DNA of 64,000 nucleotides from positions 54,226 to 118,225 of the forward strand of contig PTEX01000529.1 in assembly GCA_003342815.1 (NCBI GenBank). The letters are read 5' to 3'. Origin of the DNA: Eudromia elegans. Taxonomy: Eukaryota; Chordata; Aves; Tinamiformes; Tinamidae. The translations under genes were made by a program, and so were the position numbers. The notes under the pieces were generated by a model that did not search any database, was not told where the DNA came from, and worked only from the letters and a program-made list of their open reading frames with translations. Positions 1-10,735 of this stretch are shown here, piece after piece. Numbering within the stretch: the stretch's first letter is position 1; every line of letters starts with the position of its first letter.

Positions 1-254
1 ATAGGCACCATGGCCTGCTTGCGGTGGCTGCTCCTTCAGCGCCCTGTGGCTTTGGACGTGGTGGGATACGGAAGCGCCCATGCGGACCGGCCGTGTCCCG
101 CCGCGCGGCTGCGCGGGGCCGGGCAGCGCGAAGCTGCACGTGACGCGGGGAGGCGCCCGGGACGCGGGCGGCCCCGCGGGGCTGCGCTGCCCTTCGCGGC
201 ACAGCCGGGACCCACGTACGGAGGGGAGCCCCGTGGGGTTCAGCGCGGGGACCC
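1..254. other. GC-rich intergenic sequence, no gene seen
   Basis: Very GC-rich and CpG-rich. Open frames exist on both strands, but they overlap each other and resemble no protein I know. This is expected where stop codons are rare because of base composition. Confidence 0.5.
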
Positions 255-780
255 GTGCACCGGGCCGGGCTGACCCGCTGGGGAGCAGCTCTGGAGAAGG
301 ACCTGGGCGTCCCACGGGACAGCGAGGTGACCACGAGCCTCCAGTGTGTCCCGGTGGCCACCAAGGCCAAGGGGCCCCTGGGCCGCATCAGGCCCAGGCA
401 GCAGCTCCAGGGAGGGCATCGGGATCGTCCCCTCTGCGCAGCCCTGGCGAGGCCCCATCTGCAGCGCTGGGGCTGATGCTGGGCTGCCCAGGACCGGAGG
501 GACGTGGAGCTGCTGGAGAGAGTCCAGCGCAGGGCGGCAAAGGCGGTGGAGGGGTGGAGGGGCTGGAGCCTCTGGGCATGGGGGAGAGCTCCGTGACGGT
601 GCCTGTGCACCGAGCACCGGCCACGCTGCCCGGGGAGCTGGCGGAGGCTCCCCTGGAGATGCTGAAACCCGCGTGGACGCGGCCCTGCGCGCCCTTCTCT
701 GGGTGACCCCGCTCGGGCAGCCGGTTGCGCTGGACGATCTCCGGAGGTCCCTGCCGAGCTCAGCTGCTCCGTGGTTCTGC
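255..780 (+). mobile_element. Old CR1 LINE remnant (3' part)
   Basis: Translated fragments match the end of CR1 ORF2 as seen in the better copy at 5720-7385. They are, in order, EKDLGVPRDSEVTTSLQC, then CAALARPHL, then (another frame) [14 protein letters not shown], then a GELAEAPLEMLKPAW-like stretch equivalent to the CR1 [17 protein letters not shown] region. Near 720-780 follows a decayed tail resembling TTGGACTAGATGATCT..AGGTCCCTTCCAACC. Frameshifts and GC drift show that it is old and dead. The matches were made by eye against the other CR1 copies in this window. Confidence 0.75.
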
Positions 781-2987
781 CCCGCGCGCGTTCGGGGAGC
801 GCTGGCCCTCGGGGCCACGTGGCAGACGCCCCAGGGCACCGCTGCCTGCGCCGGGGTCGCCCCGGAGCCGTTCGCGCTCAGCGTGGCTCGCGTGGGCACC
901 ACGCAGCGCCCAGCGTGCTGCTCCGGTCCCGTAACCGCAGCAGCGCTGTCGAGAGCAGGAGCGATGCTGCGGTGGCCGTTAGCGCGCAGCGGGGCTTAAC
1001 TGTGCGGCAGAAATGAATTCACGCTGTGATTGCTTCTTACATATGCTTAATTACATCCTCGTTTGTTGCTCGATGTTTGTAGCAGTGGCATCCCCCTCAT
1101 GGTGCCTATGAGTGATCTGCTGCTTTAGCTCTATGTTAAGTACTCCCGAGCTCCAATCATTTATAGCGCTGTGTGATCAGGACACTTTACGTCTCTGTTT
1201 TGTTAGGCAGACCCAGCTGCACATCCTCCTCCTCCTCCTCGCGGTGCCGCCGGTGGCCCGTTAGACCCGTGTTGGGTACTGGTGCTTCGTCAGTCAGTGG
1301 CAGCTGTCCAGGCTTGTGCAGCAGCTCCTCGTGACGCCACTTGTCACGTTGCTTTTCTCCGGACAACCTGGTGTCATCGTAAGAAGCCTCCCTGCAGAAG
1401 GAGGAAGAGGAGGAGGATGGGGAGGCGGAGGGGGCTGCGTGGCCGGGGTGCCCAGCGGGGCTGCAGCCCCTTCCCGCTCTCGGCCGTGCCGAGGCACCAG
1501 CTCTCGCGGATGTCCGCGGCCTCGGCTGCCGGCTGCGGCTGGGACAGCCGTTCTCCTGATGGGCTGAACGGGCGGCGCGTCCCGCCGGGACGGGTGCATC
1601 GAGCCTGCAAGGCATCCCCGCGGCGCGGGGGAGCTTGTCGAGGATGCCGTTCTGCCCGCGTGTTGTGGGGTTACGGTGGCGAGATGGAGGCAGGAACGCC
1701 TGGCAGACGCCTGTGCCGCGTCCCCGTCGTCCCCGCTCCTCTGGCACCCCGCTCATAAGGCGGCCGCCATCAGAGTCGGTCGGCGAGGTCGGCCTGCGGG
1801 GACACATCCGGGCCCGTCCGTGTCGGCGGGTTCGCTGCAGGCACCTGCCGGAGCTCTGGAATTCCTGCTGGCCACGCGGGTGCAGGAAGCCGGTGCCCGG
1901 ACGCCTGTGCTGGCCTGGGGAAGCAGCCCTCCGTCCCTCGGGAGGAAGCCGAGAGCTCCTCTTGGTCTGTCTGTGCCCCCCGCGCCTGCAGCCTGCTCCA
2001 GAGCGGGCAGCGCCGGAGCCGGCGGCCGCTTCAGGGCCCTCGGGTGGGAGAAAGCGGCATCTTCCCTTCGCGCTCGGCTGCGTCCCTGCGGGAGCCCCCA
2101 GGCCGTGCCGCGGGAAGCCCTGGGGACGGGTCCGGGTGCTCAGGCCTTGGCCGCTGCCCTGGCTGCAGCCGCTCCCTGCCTGGGCCCCGATCCGCTGGAC
2201 ACTGAGACCCCGTGAGGTTAATGGGAACTGTGAAATTAGGCTGAGCTCTGAGCCTGGCTCAGTCAATCCAAACCTAAGGCGGAGCTGAAGTCTCAAAATC
2301 AGCCGGATCTGGCACGTCTCCCAGGCCTCTGGCCCACTCGTGGCACGGGGAGAGCCCCCGGGTGCCTGTGCCCGCGTCGCAGCCACCCCCTTTCTGTCCC
2401 GGGGGACTCTGTTGGCCTGAAGCCCCGTGTCCTGACCTCCCGGAGGCTCGGAGGGCCTTTCTCCAAATATTGCTCTTTGCAATCTCCAAACCTAGCGGAT
2501 TCAGAAATTGATTTGTAGCGGCGCCCGCTGCACCGTGTGCCGCAGCGCTGAAATAAATAAGGTACATTGCATTCTGCAGATGATTTGCAGCCCGGGCACA
2601 GGCACAGCAAAGGGGGCAACAACAAGCGAGCAATCAGCCAAACACATTCCTGTGTTGTTTGTGTACACAAAACTGCAGCCCAGAAGTGGCCGCAGAGCCG
2701 GGTTCGAGCGGCGTTTGGGGGCACTTGGGTGGGAAGCTGCCTTCAGCCCCGAGCACGTGGTGACGGCTCCGAGCGCGGCGCCGGGCAGACCCTTCCCCAG
2801 CCGGGCCGAGGTAGCGCCCGGCGCTGGAGGGAAGCAGCCAGACCGGGCGCTCGCGGAGCTGCCCTCCCCTCCGCGGTGCTGCTGGGCAGGGCTCTGCCCT
2901 CGCGGCGCACCGAGGGGCTCGGCGTGCACGGGGCTGCCCCGCGGCCGGGCCGAGCGGGAGGAGCCCGCGGACTGCGGGAGTGCAGGG
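781..2987. other. GC-rich intergenic DNA with two AT-rich islets
   Basis: No recognisable gene. Long open frames on both strands (for example 1187-2482 on the minus strand) are low-complexity Arg/Pro/Gly/Ala and give no family match. Two AT-richer islets (about 1010-1190 and 2450-2660) break the composition and could be conserved non-coding elements, but this cannot be judged from one sequence. Confidence 0.4.
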
Positions 2988-3475
2988 GAGGAAGAGCAGG
3001 GCGAGGAGCAGCGTGCGGGGAGGAAGAGCAGGGCGAGGAGCAGCGTGCGGGGAGGAAGAGCAGGGTGAGCAGGAGCACAGGGAGGAAGAGCAGGGCGAGG
3101 AGCAGCGCAGGGGAGGAAGAGCAGGGTGAGCAGGGACACAGGGAGGAAGAGCAGGGTGAGGAGCAGCGTGCGGGGAGGAAGAGCAGGGTGAGCAGGGACA
3201 CAGGGAGGAAGAGCAGGGCGAGGAGCAGCGTGCAGGGAGGAAGAGCAGGGTGAGCAGGGACACAGGGGAGGAAGAGCAGGGTGAGCAGGAGCGCAGGGGA
3301 GGAAGAGCAGGGTGAGCAGGAGTGTGAAGGGAGGAAGAGCAGGGTGAGCAGGAACACGAGGAGGAAGAGCAGGGTGAGCAGGAGTGCAGGGGAGGAAGAG
3401 CAGGGCCTGTGAAGCCCCCGTGCGAGGAGGAAGAGCAGGGTGAGAAGCCCCCGCACGGGGAGGAAGAGCAGGGCC
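2988..3475 (+). repeat. Purine-rich minisatellite, about 30-32 bp unit
   Basis: At least a dozen copies of a unit beginning GAGGAAGAGCAGGG, with starts at 2988, 3020, 3052, 3082 and 3113 (steps of 32, 32, 30 and 31). The plus strand is almost all G and A. Unit length varies and is often not a multiple of three. The apparent Leu/Pro/Ser-rich proteins on the minus strand are therefore repeat artefacts, not coding sequence. The last units (about 3400-3475) alternate with an AAGCCCCC(G/A)-type spacer. Confidence 0.93.
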
Positions 3476-4129
3476 TGGGAAGCCCCCACGTGGGGCCAAG
3501 CAGCAGGAGATGCCCCACGCGGGGCAGCACCGGAGCCGCCCGAGCTGCTGCTGCTGCCGGGGCTGGCGCGGCCGCTCGCCGCGCGTTGTGCTGGCCGTGA
3601 GCCCGGGGTGCTGGTGCCGCTGCCCAAGGGCATCCCCGCGGCCAGAGGGGTTATTGTGGCACTGTTCGTAACGGCTGCTGTGAGGGTTGATGACTGAGCC
3701 CAGCCCGGCGCTGCCCACTGCCGCGGTGGGAAGGTGGCCTTACCTCTCCGAGGACAGTGGAGGGCCGCTCGGGGACGACGCACGAGGCGCCCCGGGGCAG
3801 CGGGCACGGCCGCTCGTCCCCATGGCCCGGAGCCGCACTCTGCCCCCGGCCCTCCTGCCCCAGGCGGTGCCGGCCGCCCGCGCGGCGCGTCCCGAGGACG
3901 GGTCCTGCTCCCCGGAGCTCCCCGGAGCGGGTGGCCGGCGTCCTTGCCGTGGCGGCATCGTGGTGCGGGTGTCCCCTGCCAGGGGGTGGCGGTTGGCACA
4001 GCCCAGCGCTGCCATCTGCGTGTCGTGGAGCCGAATCCACTTGATTCCCCTGGATGAACTTCCCGGGCCCCGGACCTGAGGGGCTGCAGCGCCGGGACCG
4101 GTGGGTGTCTGCTGGGCGGCTGATGCCAA
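3476..4129. other. GC-rich intergenic sequence
   Basis: No gene recognised. CpG-dense, with overlapping open frames on both strands and no family similarity. Confidence 0.4.
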
Positions 4130-4258
4130 CACGGACACGTGGGAGCCAAGGACACGTGGGGGCCAAGGACACGTGGGGGCCACGCGGACCCATGGGAGCC
4201 AAGGACACGTGTGGGCCACACAGACACGTGGGGGCCAAGGACACATGGGGGCCAAGAG
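4130..4258 (+). repeat. Minisatellite, about 17-18 bp unit
   Basis: About seven imperfect copies of GACACGTGGGGGCCAAG and variants, for example at 4151 and 4168. The E-box-like CACGTG recurs in many units, which is a property of the repeat and not evidence for a promoter. Confidence 0.9.
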
Positions 4259-5719
4259 GTGCTCCTCTGGGAAGCTTGGGAAATCAGGGACTCTGGGAAG
4301 CTTCAGGGGGAGGAATTGTGTCTCCCTGGAAATGTATGCGAGGCCTTAAATAGTAAACAGCGTTGCTGTTTACGCTAACGACCCAGCAGCCTAATTTCGT
4401 GTTAGAAAGCAGAGCTGGACTCAGAAGGTGCCGCGCTTCCCACGAGCCCGAATGCCGCAGGAACACGTAGTGGTGTCGTCACTGCTCCTGCAGGTGCCTG
4501 CAAAGAGGACACGGGCCCGTGGGATGTCTCAAGTCAGGGGGAACAGACGGGAAAACACATCAGCACCAGGTGTAAACAACAGGGAAGCTGTGTGGGTTTT
4601 TTTCTATTGCAAAGAATACCCAGACATCCAGATTCCTTCCAGACCTTGGCTCCTGTCTGCATAGCTACAGGAGGGATTGTGTTCCGCTTGGAGAGCCTCC
4701 CGCGCCAGGGAATAGCAGGCCGTGAAACAGAAGGAGCCTCGGATGCTCGGAGGACGCGTCAGGGTCTGCCGTGACTAAGCAGCGTGAGGGCTGGAGGCAA
4801 CCTGGCGTTGCGACCGTCGCCGCTGCTCCCGGTCTCGTGTCTATTCTCCGCTCACGGACACTTCTCCCCGTGCTCGGCGATCGGAGGCCGCGGTGCGGCC
4901 AGTCTGGAGCGGAGCGCAGGGCGCCCGCCCACCGGCCCCGGTCCCTTGGGGAGCCGGCAGCGCGGCGCCGGCACCTTCGCGCTCCTCGTGGCGCCGGCGC
5001 TTCCAGCGGGGGTTGTTTTGCGGGGCCGAGGCCGCGCCGCACTTCGCCCTCCCCGCATGTTGGCAGGACTGAGGCCGTGGCACTTCATGACGCCTCCCCG
5101 GCACATCCCGGCACCCCGTGCAGCGCCGCGTTCCCATCCGCTCCGGCTCCGGGGCGGGCAGGGAGCTTCCCGGGCACCACGCGGCGCTTCCCGTCACACT
5201 AGGCCGGGGCGGCGCAAGCATGGCCGCAGTGCAGGGCCCCGGGCATGGGAAAAGGGCTTTGCAGCGGGAGCATTTAGCACGTGCGATGCTGGGGCGCCTC
5301 TTGGCCCCGCTGAGCGTCGTCAGGAGCCAGCGGAGAGGCGAGGAGTCAGCTTGCCAGCGGCTGTCCGCGCTGCCGCACGGAGGCTGCGCGCTCGCCCGGA
5401 CGTGACCGGCACCTCTCGGGCGGGCGGGCGGGCGTCGCTGCCCGAGGCTGGCGGCCGGGCCGGCGGGGCGGCCTCCCGGCGCTGCTGTTCCCGCGGGTAG
5501 AACCGCTCTTCCCGTCTCCGGGACCGAGCGTTGCCGCTTGGAGGCTCTTTCCTTTGGAGGAGCGCTGGCAGCCAGGCAGCCCCATAGGCGTGTGCCAGGG
5601 TGCTTGGAAGTGCTTCATGTAAAAACATTTACTATTAGCTGTATGAAAGAGCAGTTACCTACTTATTGAGGCTGGGTTTGAGTCGATGCAGGCTCGACCT
5701 CAGACAGGTTGCAATTGGA
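4259..5719. other. Intergenic, CpG island-like at about 4800-5510
   Basis: The first 500 bases have mixed composition. From about 4800 to 5510 the sequence is dense in CpG, as a promoter CpG island would be. I found no adjacent coding exon, so whether it is a promoter is unknown. Confidence 0.35.
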
Positions 5720-7385
5720 TCATAGAATCATAGAATCATAGAATGGCTAGGGTTGGAAGGGACCTGTAGAGGTCATCTAGTCCAACCCCCCTGCACATGC
5801 AGGGTCCCCTAGAGCATGTGGCACAGGGTGATGTCCAGGCGGGTTTGGAAGATCTCCAGAGAAGGAGACTCCACCACCTCTCTGGGCAGCCTGGTCCAGT
5901 GCTCTGTCACCCTCAATGGGAAGAAATTCTTCCTCAAGTTCCTGTGGAACTTTTGGTGCCTCAATTTTTGGCCATTTCCCCTAGTTCTATCACTAGCCAC
6001 CACTGAGAAGAGGCCAGCCCCCTCCTCCTCACTCCCTTCCTTGAGATATTTATATACATTGATCAGGTCCCCTCTCAGTCTTCTCTTCTGCAGGCTGAAG
6101 AGGCCCAGCTCTCTCAGCCTTTGCTCATAGGGCAGATGTTCCAGACCCCTAATCATCTTCGTGGCCCTGCGCTGGACTCTCTCTAGCAGCTCCACATCCC
6201 TCCTGCACTGGGGAGCCCAGAACTGCACACAGGACTCGAGGTGCGGCCTCACCAGGGCTGAGTAGAGAGGCAGAATCACCTCCCTCGACCTGCTGGAGAC
6301 GCTCTGCTTAATGCACCCCAGGATCCCATTGGCCTTCTTGGCCACGAGGGCACACTGCTGCCTCATGGTCACCTTGTCGTCCACCATGACGCCCAGGTCC
6401 CTCTCTGCGGGGCTGCTCTCCAGGAGGTCGGTCCCCAGCCTGTAGGCATGTCTAGGGTTATTCCTCCCCAGGTGCAGGACCCTACACTTGCCCTTGTTGA
6501 ACTTCATGAGGTTACTCGCCGCCCAGTTGTCCAGTCTGTCCAGGTCCCTCTGGATGGCAGCGCAGCCCTCAGGGCTGTCAGCTATTCCTCCCAGCTTAGT
6601 ATCATCAGCAAACTTGCTGAGGGAGCACTCCATCCCTTCATCCAGGTCGTTAATGAATAAATTGAACAGGACCGGACCAAGGACTGACCCCTGGGGGACA
6701 CCACTATCCACAGGCCTCCAGCTGGACTCGGCACCGCCGATTACTACTCTCTGGGCCCTGTCTTTTAGCCAGTTCCTAATCCACCTCACTGTCCACTCAT
6801 CTAACCCACTCTTCTGGAGCTTGCCCAGGAGGATGCCGTGAGGGACGGTGTCAAAAGCCTTACTGAAGTCCAGATAGATCACATCCACCGCTCTGCCCTC
6901 ATCTATCCATCTAGTCACCCCATCATAGAAGGCTATTGGGTTAGTCAAGCATGATCTCCCCTTGGTGAACCCATGCTGGCTACTCCTGAGCACCTTCTTC
7001 TCCTTCATGTGCCTGGAAACAGCAGTCAGGATGACCTGCTCCATCACCTTCCCAGGGACAGAGGTCAGGCTCACCGGCCTGTAGTTGCCCGGCTCCTCCT
7101 TCTTGCCTTTTTTGAAGACCGGGGTGACATTGGCTTTCCTCCAGTCCTCCGGCACCTCCCCCGTTCTCCANNACCTTTCNAAGATGATGGAGAGCGGCTC
7201 GGCTACGACATCTGCCAGCTCACGTAGCACTCTGGGGTGCATCCCATCGGGGCCCATGGATTTGTGGGTGTTGAGTTTCCTCAGGTGCTCTCTAACCAAA
7301 TCTTCCTCTACTCTGGGCAAGTCTTCATCTCTCCAGTCCCTTCTCATTTCCCTAGTGTCAGGATTAATTCGTCCATTAGATTAAT
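5720..7385 (-). mobile_element. CR1 LINE, 5'-truncated, young
   Basis: The element reads on the minus strand. Its 3' tail is at 5720 (three CATAGAAT repeats, then GGCTAGGGTTGGAAGGGACC in plus orientation) and it is cut off at about 7385. It carries most of the reverse transcriptase of ORF2 with no in-frame stop, and is followed by the usual short 3' region. Three ambiguous bases (7171, 7172, 7180) mark low assembly quality. The open frame and similarity to the copy at 24334 indicate recent insertion. CR1 moves by target-primed reverse transcription and commonly leaves 5'-truncated copies like this. Confidence 0.97.
5809..7347 (-). pseudogene. CR1 ORF2 reverse transcriptase, N-terminally truncated
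   Basis: An open frame of 512 codons covers the reverse transcriptase. It includes [16 protein letters not shown] (about residues 89-104), the first catalytic motif DFSKAFD (160-166), [19 protein letters not shown] (216-234) and the catalytic FADD box (246-249). The conserved CR1 C-terminal region follows, with [32 protein letters not shown] sequence. The N-terminal endonuclease domain that intact CR1 ORF2 needs is missing, so this copy cannot move by itself. The unknown residues come from ambiguous bases near 7171-7180, where a hidden frameshift is possible. Confidence 0.9.
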
Positions 7386-8770
7386 GCGCTTCTGTCTGCT
7401 TGCAAGACAAGCTCCTGCTTTCCACCCATTTTCTGCCCACAGGCTGCACGCGGGGACGCGGTCGCGGAGCTGACGGCAGCACCGTGGAGGAGCCGGCTCC
7501 CATGAGGACTGAGCTGCAGATCCGCCCGCACATCCCGCTCTGCGCGAGCAGCCTGGACGTGGCGCTCAGGCCGCCGCACGGCCCGCGTGCGGTGCCGCAG
7601 CTCCCCGTGCGCGCCGCGCCGGCTCCCCACGTCGGTGGCCTCCGCGGGGCTTCGCGCGGTGCAGGGCGGGATGTTGATCACCTCCTGCTGCAGGACCGTC
7701 CCCCCCCGCCTTCCTCGCATCCTTTCTTCCAGGTGTTGCCTGGTGCTTTTGCCCCGCTGCGGCCCCTTCCTCTGCAATAACCGCGCTGGCCTTATCCAAG
7801 TCCCTGCGTTGCTCGTGCGGACGTGCTGCTCACCTGCAGCTTTTTCCCCTTCCTCACTTTCCTCCCTGATTGGCTCCTCGTCCTTCACCTATTTTGCCCC
7901 TGTTTCTTCGCCTGCAGAGCCTTCATCCCCGTCTCCTCCCTGTTTCGTTTCTGGTGCCGTCTGCTCTCCTCCCGTTTCCGAGAGCCCCGGTGCTGCTCGG
8001 CAGCGTGGGGGTGCCAGCGGGACGGCCTCTCCCAGCAGGAGGTTGGGGGGCAGCAGCCTGCACTCAGCGGCAGGACTGACAGAGCAAATTGAGATTCCGG
8101 ATGGAGTGGGGTTTTCTGGAACACGTTCTGGGCAGCCCATGAGAAAACTGCCGTGCTCTCGGTCTGCCTCTCCTGTTTGTCCCGCAGGTCTCCGTCCTCC
8201 CCTTTGGATGCACCACGTTGCTCACGCTGCAGGGTCGCTCCGATGTCCATCCCGGCACATCCTCCTCCAGGACAGGCTCCCCCTGCTCTCTATGGCAGCA
8301 GCCCGGCACCGTGTGGCTCCAGCCTCGGGAACAGTCCCTGGTGCTGTCCATAGCTGCACGAGAGCCCCTGTCACCCCTTGTTCCCTGCAGCTGAGTCCCA
8401 CGTGTTAATGCCATTAATCCATTTCCCCTTGCAGCATGAACCATGGCCTTCATTAACCTGTGCAATTAGTCCCAATTCCGTAGCGCTGTGTTCTCCCGAG
8501 GAACGCCGCCTTGCTTGGGTGGCAGTCCTGCGAGCTGTCCCAGCGAGCCCGTTTTAACACCCAGGTCCGAAGCGTTGCAGACAACGCAGACAGAGGACGG
8601 GGCAGCAGAGCCTTGGCCACCTCCAGCTTTGAGCCTTCCCTCGCAGTCATCCCTTTTAGCCCCGCCGCGGGGCTGCTCCGATCCAGGGGGATCCGGGGTC
8701 CTTGTCCCTCCTGCGCGGCTCCCCAGGGCGGGTGGACGCGTCGGGATCCAGGGAAGGGCCCTGCAGCGCA
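7386..8770. other. Intergenic sequence, no gene seen
   Basis: GC-rich to moderate composition. Open frames such as 7587-8408 (+) are Ser/Pro/Cys-rich with no family features, and I see no splice-site pattern linked to conserved coding sequence. Confidence 0.4.
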
Positions 8771-9758
8771 TCGGGAGCGGGGCCGAGGGGCAGCCCCGTT
8801 CACAGCAGGAGTGGGATCAAGGGGCAGCCCCGTTCACNNNNNNNNNNNNNNNNNNNNNNNNNNNNNNNNNNNNNNNNNNNNNNNNNNNNNNNNNNNNNNN
8901 NNNNNNNNNNNNNNNNNNNNNNNNNNNNNNNNNNNNNNNNNNNNNNNNNNNNNNNNNNNNNNNNNNNNNNNNNNNNNNNNNNNNNNNNNNNNNNNNNNNN
9001 NNNNNNNNNNNNNNNNNNNNNNNNNNNNNNNNNNNNNNNNNNNNNNNNNNNNNNNNNNNNNNNNNNNNNNNNNNNNNNNNNNNNNNNNNNNNNNNNNNNN
9101 NNNNNNNNNNNNNNNNNNNNNNNNNNNNNNNNNNNNNNNNNNNNNNNNNNNNNNNNNNNNNNNNNNNNNNNNNNNNNNNNNNNNNNNNNNNNNNNNNNNN
9201 NNNNNNNNNNNNNNNNNNNNNNNNNNNNNNNNNNNNNNNNNNNNNNNNNNNNNNNNNNNNNNNNNNNNNNNNNNNNNNNNNNNNNNNNNNNNNNNNNNNN
9301 NNNNNNNNNNNNNNNNNNNNNNNNNNNNNNNNNNNNNNNNNNNNNNNNNNNNNNNNNNNNNNNNNNNNNNNNNNNNNNNNNNNNNNNNNNNNNNNNNNNN
9401 NNNNNNNNNNNNNNNNNNNNNNNNNNNNNNNNNNNNNNNNNNNNNNNNNNNNNNNNNNNNNNNNNNNNNNNNNNNNNNNNNNNNNNNNNNNNNNNNNNNN
9501 NNNNNNNNNNNNNNNNNNNNNNNNNNNNNNNNNNNNNNNNNNNNNNNNNNNNNNNNNNNNNNNNNNNNNNNNNNNNNNNNNNNNNNNNNNNNNNNNNNNN
9601 NNNNNNNNNNNNNNNNNNNNNNNNNNNNNNNNNNNNNNNNNNNNNNGCAGGAGCGGGATCAAGGGGCAGCCCCGTTCACGGCAGGAGCAGGGCCGAGGGG
9701 CAGCCCCGTTCACAGCAGGAGCGGGATCGAGGGGCAGCCCCATTCACAGCAGGAATGG
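8771..9758 (+). repeat. 34-bp minisatellite interrupted by an assembly gap
   Basis: The unit reads GCAGGAGCGGGATCAAGG followed by GGCAGCCCCGTTCACA, 34 bp in all. Copies start at 8805 before the gap and at 9647, 9681, 9715 and 9749 after it, exactly in step. Two subtypes (GGGATCAAGG and GGGCCGAGG) alternate on both sides. Because 34 is not a multiple of three, the apparent GAAPFTAG-type peptides are not coding. The array probably fills the gap. Confidence 0.95.
8838..9646. other. Assembly gap (809 N)
   Basis: A run of 809 unknown bases, flanked on both sides by the same 34-bp repeat. The true length is unknown, and the array may have been collapsed or left unsequenced. Confidence 0.99.
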
Positions 9759-10670
9759 CCATAGCAGCCCCGCACGCTCTGCTCACTCCGTGCAGCCGGT
9801 TTGCACCACCCCGGGCAGGCGCCAGCGGCAATTTCATTAATTACTCAGGTTTCAGGGTGCTCTCCATCAAATTCACGTCCAATTTTCTCAAGGTCAGTGC
9901 TTTTTGGTTAAGGTTTGGAATGAATTCTCCCATCAGAATGCTGAATTACTCTGCACTGCTCTTGTTCCAGCTGACTAAGGGAACTCCTTATTTCTTCCTG
10001 CCCCGCTCATGGTGCTTCTTGTTCCCTCCATCTCAGCTGCCATGCCATGGGAAACTGCTTTGGTGGCCTCCAGACCGACCACGGCACCGTCGTTCCCAGG
10101 CCCCTCGCTGACACCCTCTGCGCTTTGCTTCACCGCTGACATCGCTGGAATGGGCTCCCATGCGCTCGGCTCGCCGAGAGAACCCGAAAAATGCCCTGTT
10201 GTGCTGCTGCGGGAGGCGGCTTGGTAGGAATAGTGTCAAGGGATCTTTTATTTCATACGACGCATGACGTCTAATGAACAAGATGCTTTCATCAGCTCTA
10301 AGGTCAATAAACAGACAGAGCTAGTGCATATATTAATACTTTAGCAGGCCTTAAGAGCAGAGCTTGTACCAGAATAGAAATATAAACCAAGACCGGAGAG
10401 TAGGAAAAAAAAACCCAGAAAACGAAAATCAGAGTAATAAACCACAGACTAATAAAAGATATTTCCTTTGGCAGCCAGCATGATTTAATAAACACGAAGG
10501 ACAGAGCCGATGGCCGAGATTGCAGCCGGGCAGACCTTCCTCGCTCCGTCTCGTCATCGTGGCCTGGGGCCCGCTCCGTGTCCCGCCGCCGCTCCCGAGC
10601 GGCAGCTCCCAGCGCCGCCAGCTTTTCCCCATGGGGCAGCAAGTGCCGGGACGTTTCATCCACAGCCCTT
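9759..10670. other. Intergenic sequence, partly AT-rich
   Basis: Stretches at about 9830-10000 and 10240-10510 are AT-rich compared with surroundings. I see no gene. Confidence 0.4.
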
Positions 10671-10735
10671 GGCCTCAGGTTGGACTCGATGATCTCCTAG
10701 GTCTTTTCCAATGACTCCATGACTGTGTATGATCA
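10671..10735 (+). mobile_element. CR1 LINE 3' tail fragment
   Basis: GGCCTCAGGTTGGACTCGAT, followed by GATCTCCTAGGTCTTTTCCA and a decayed ATGACTCCATGACTG tail, matches the CR1 3' end in plus orientation. Only about 65 bp can be recognised. Confidence 0.8.

Noticed and set aside
1187..2482. 431-codon minus-strand frame
   Set aside because: Low-complexity Arg/Pro/Ser/Gly sequence in CpG-rich DNA, overlapped by equally long frames on the other strand, with no domain or signal.
2743..4227. 494-codon minus-strand frame rich in LLFLP and SCSPCSS repeats
   Set aside because: It is the reverse of the purine-rich minisatellite, whose unit length is often not a multiple of three. Frames on both strands are open through base composition.
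8488..10111. Long plus-strand frames across the gap region
   Set aside because: Most residues are unknown bases and the rest is the 34-bp minisatellite.
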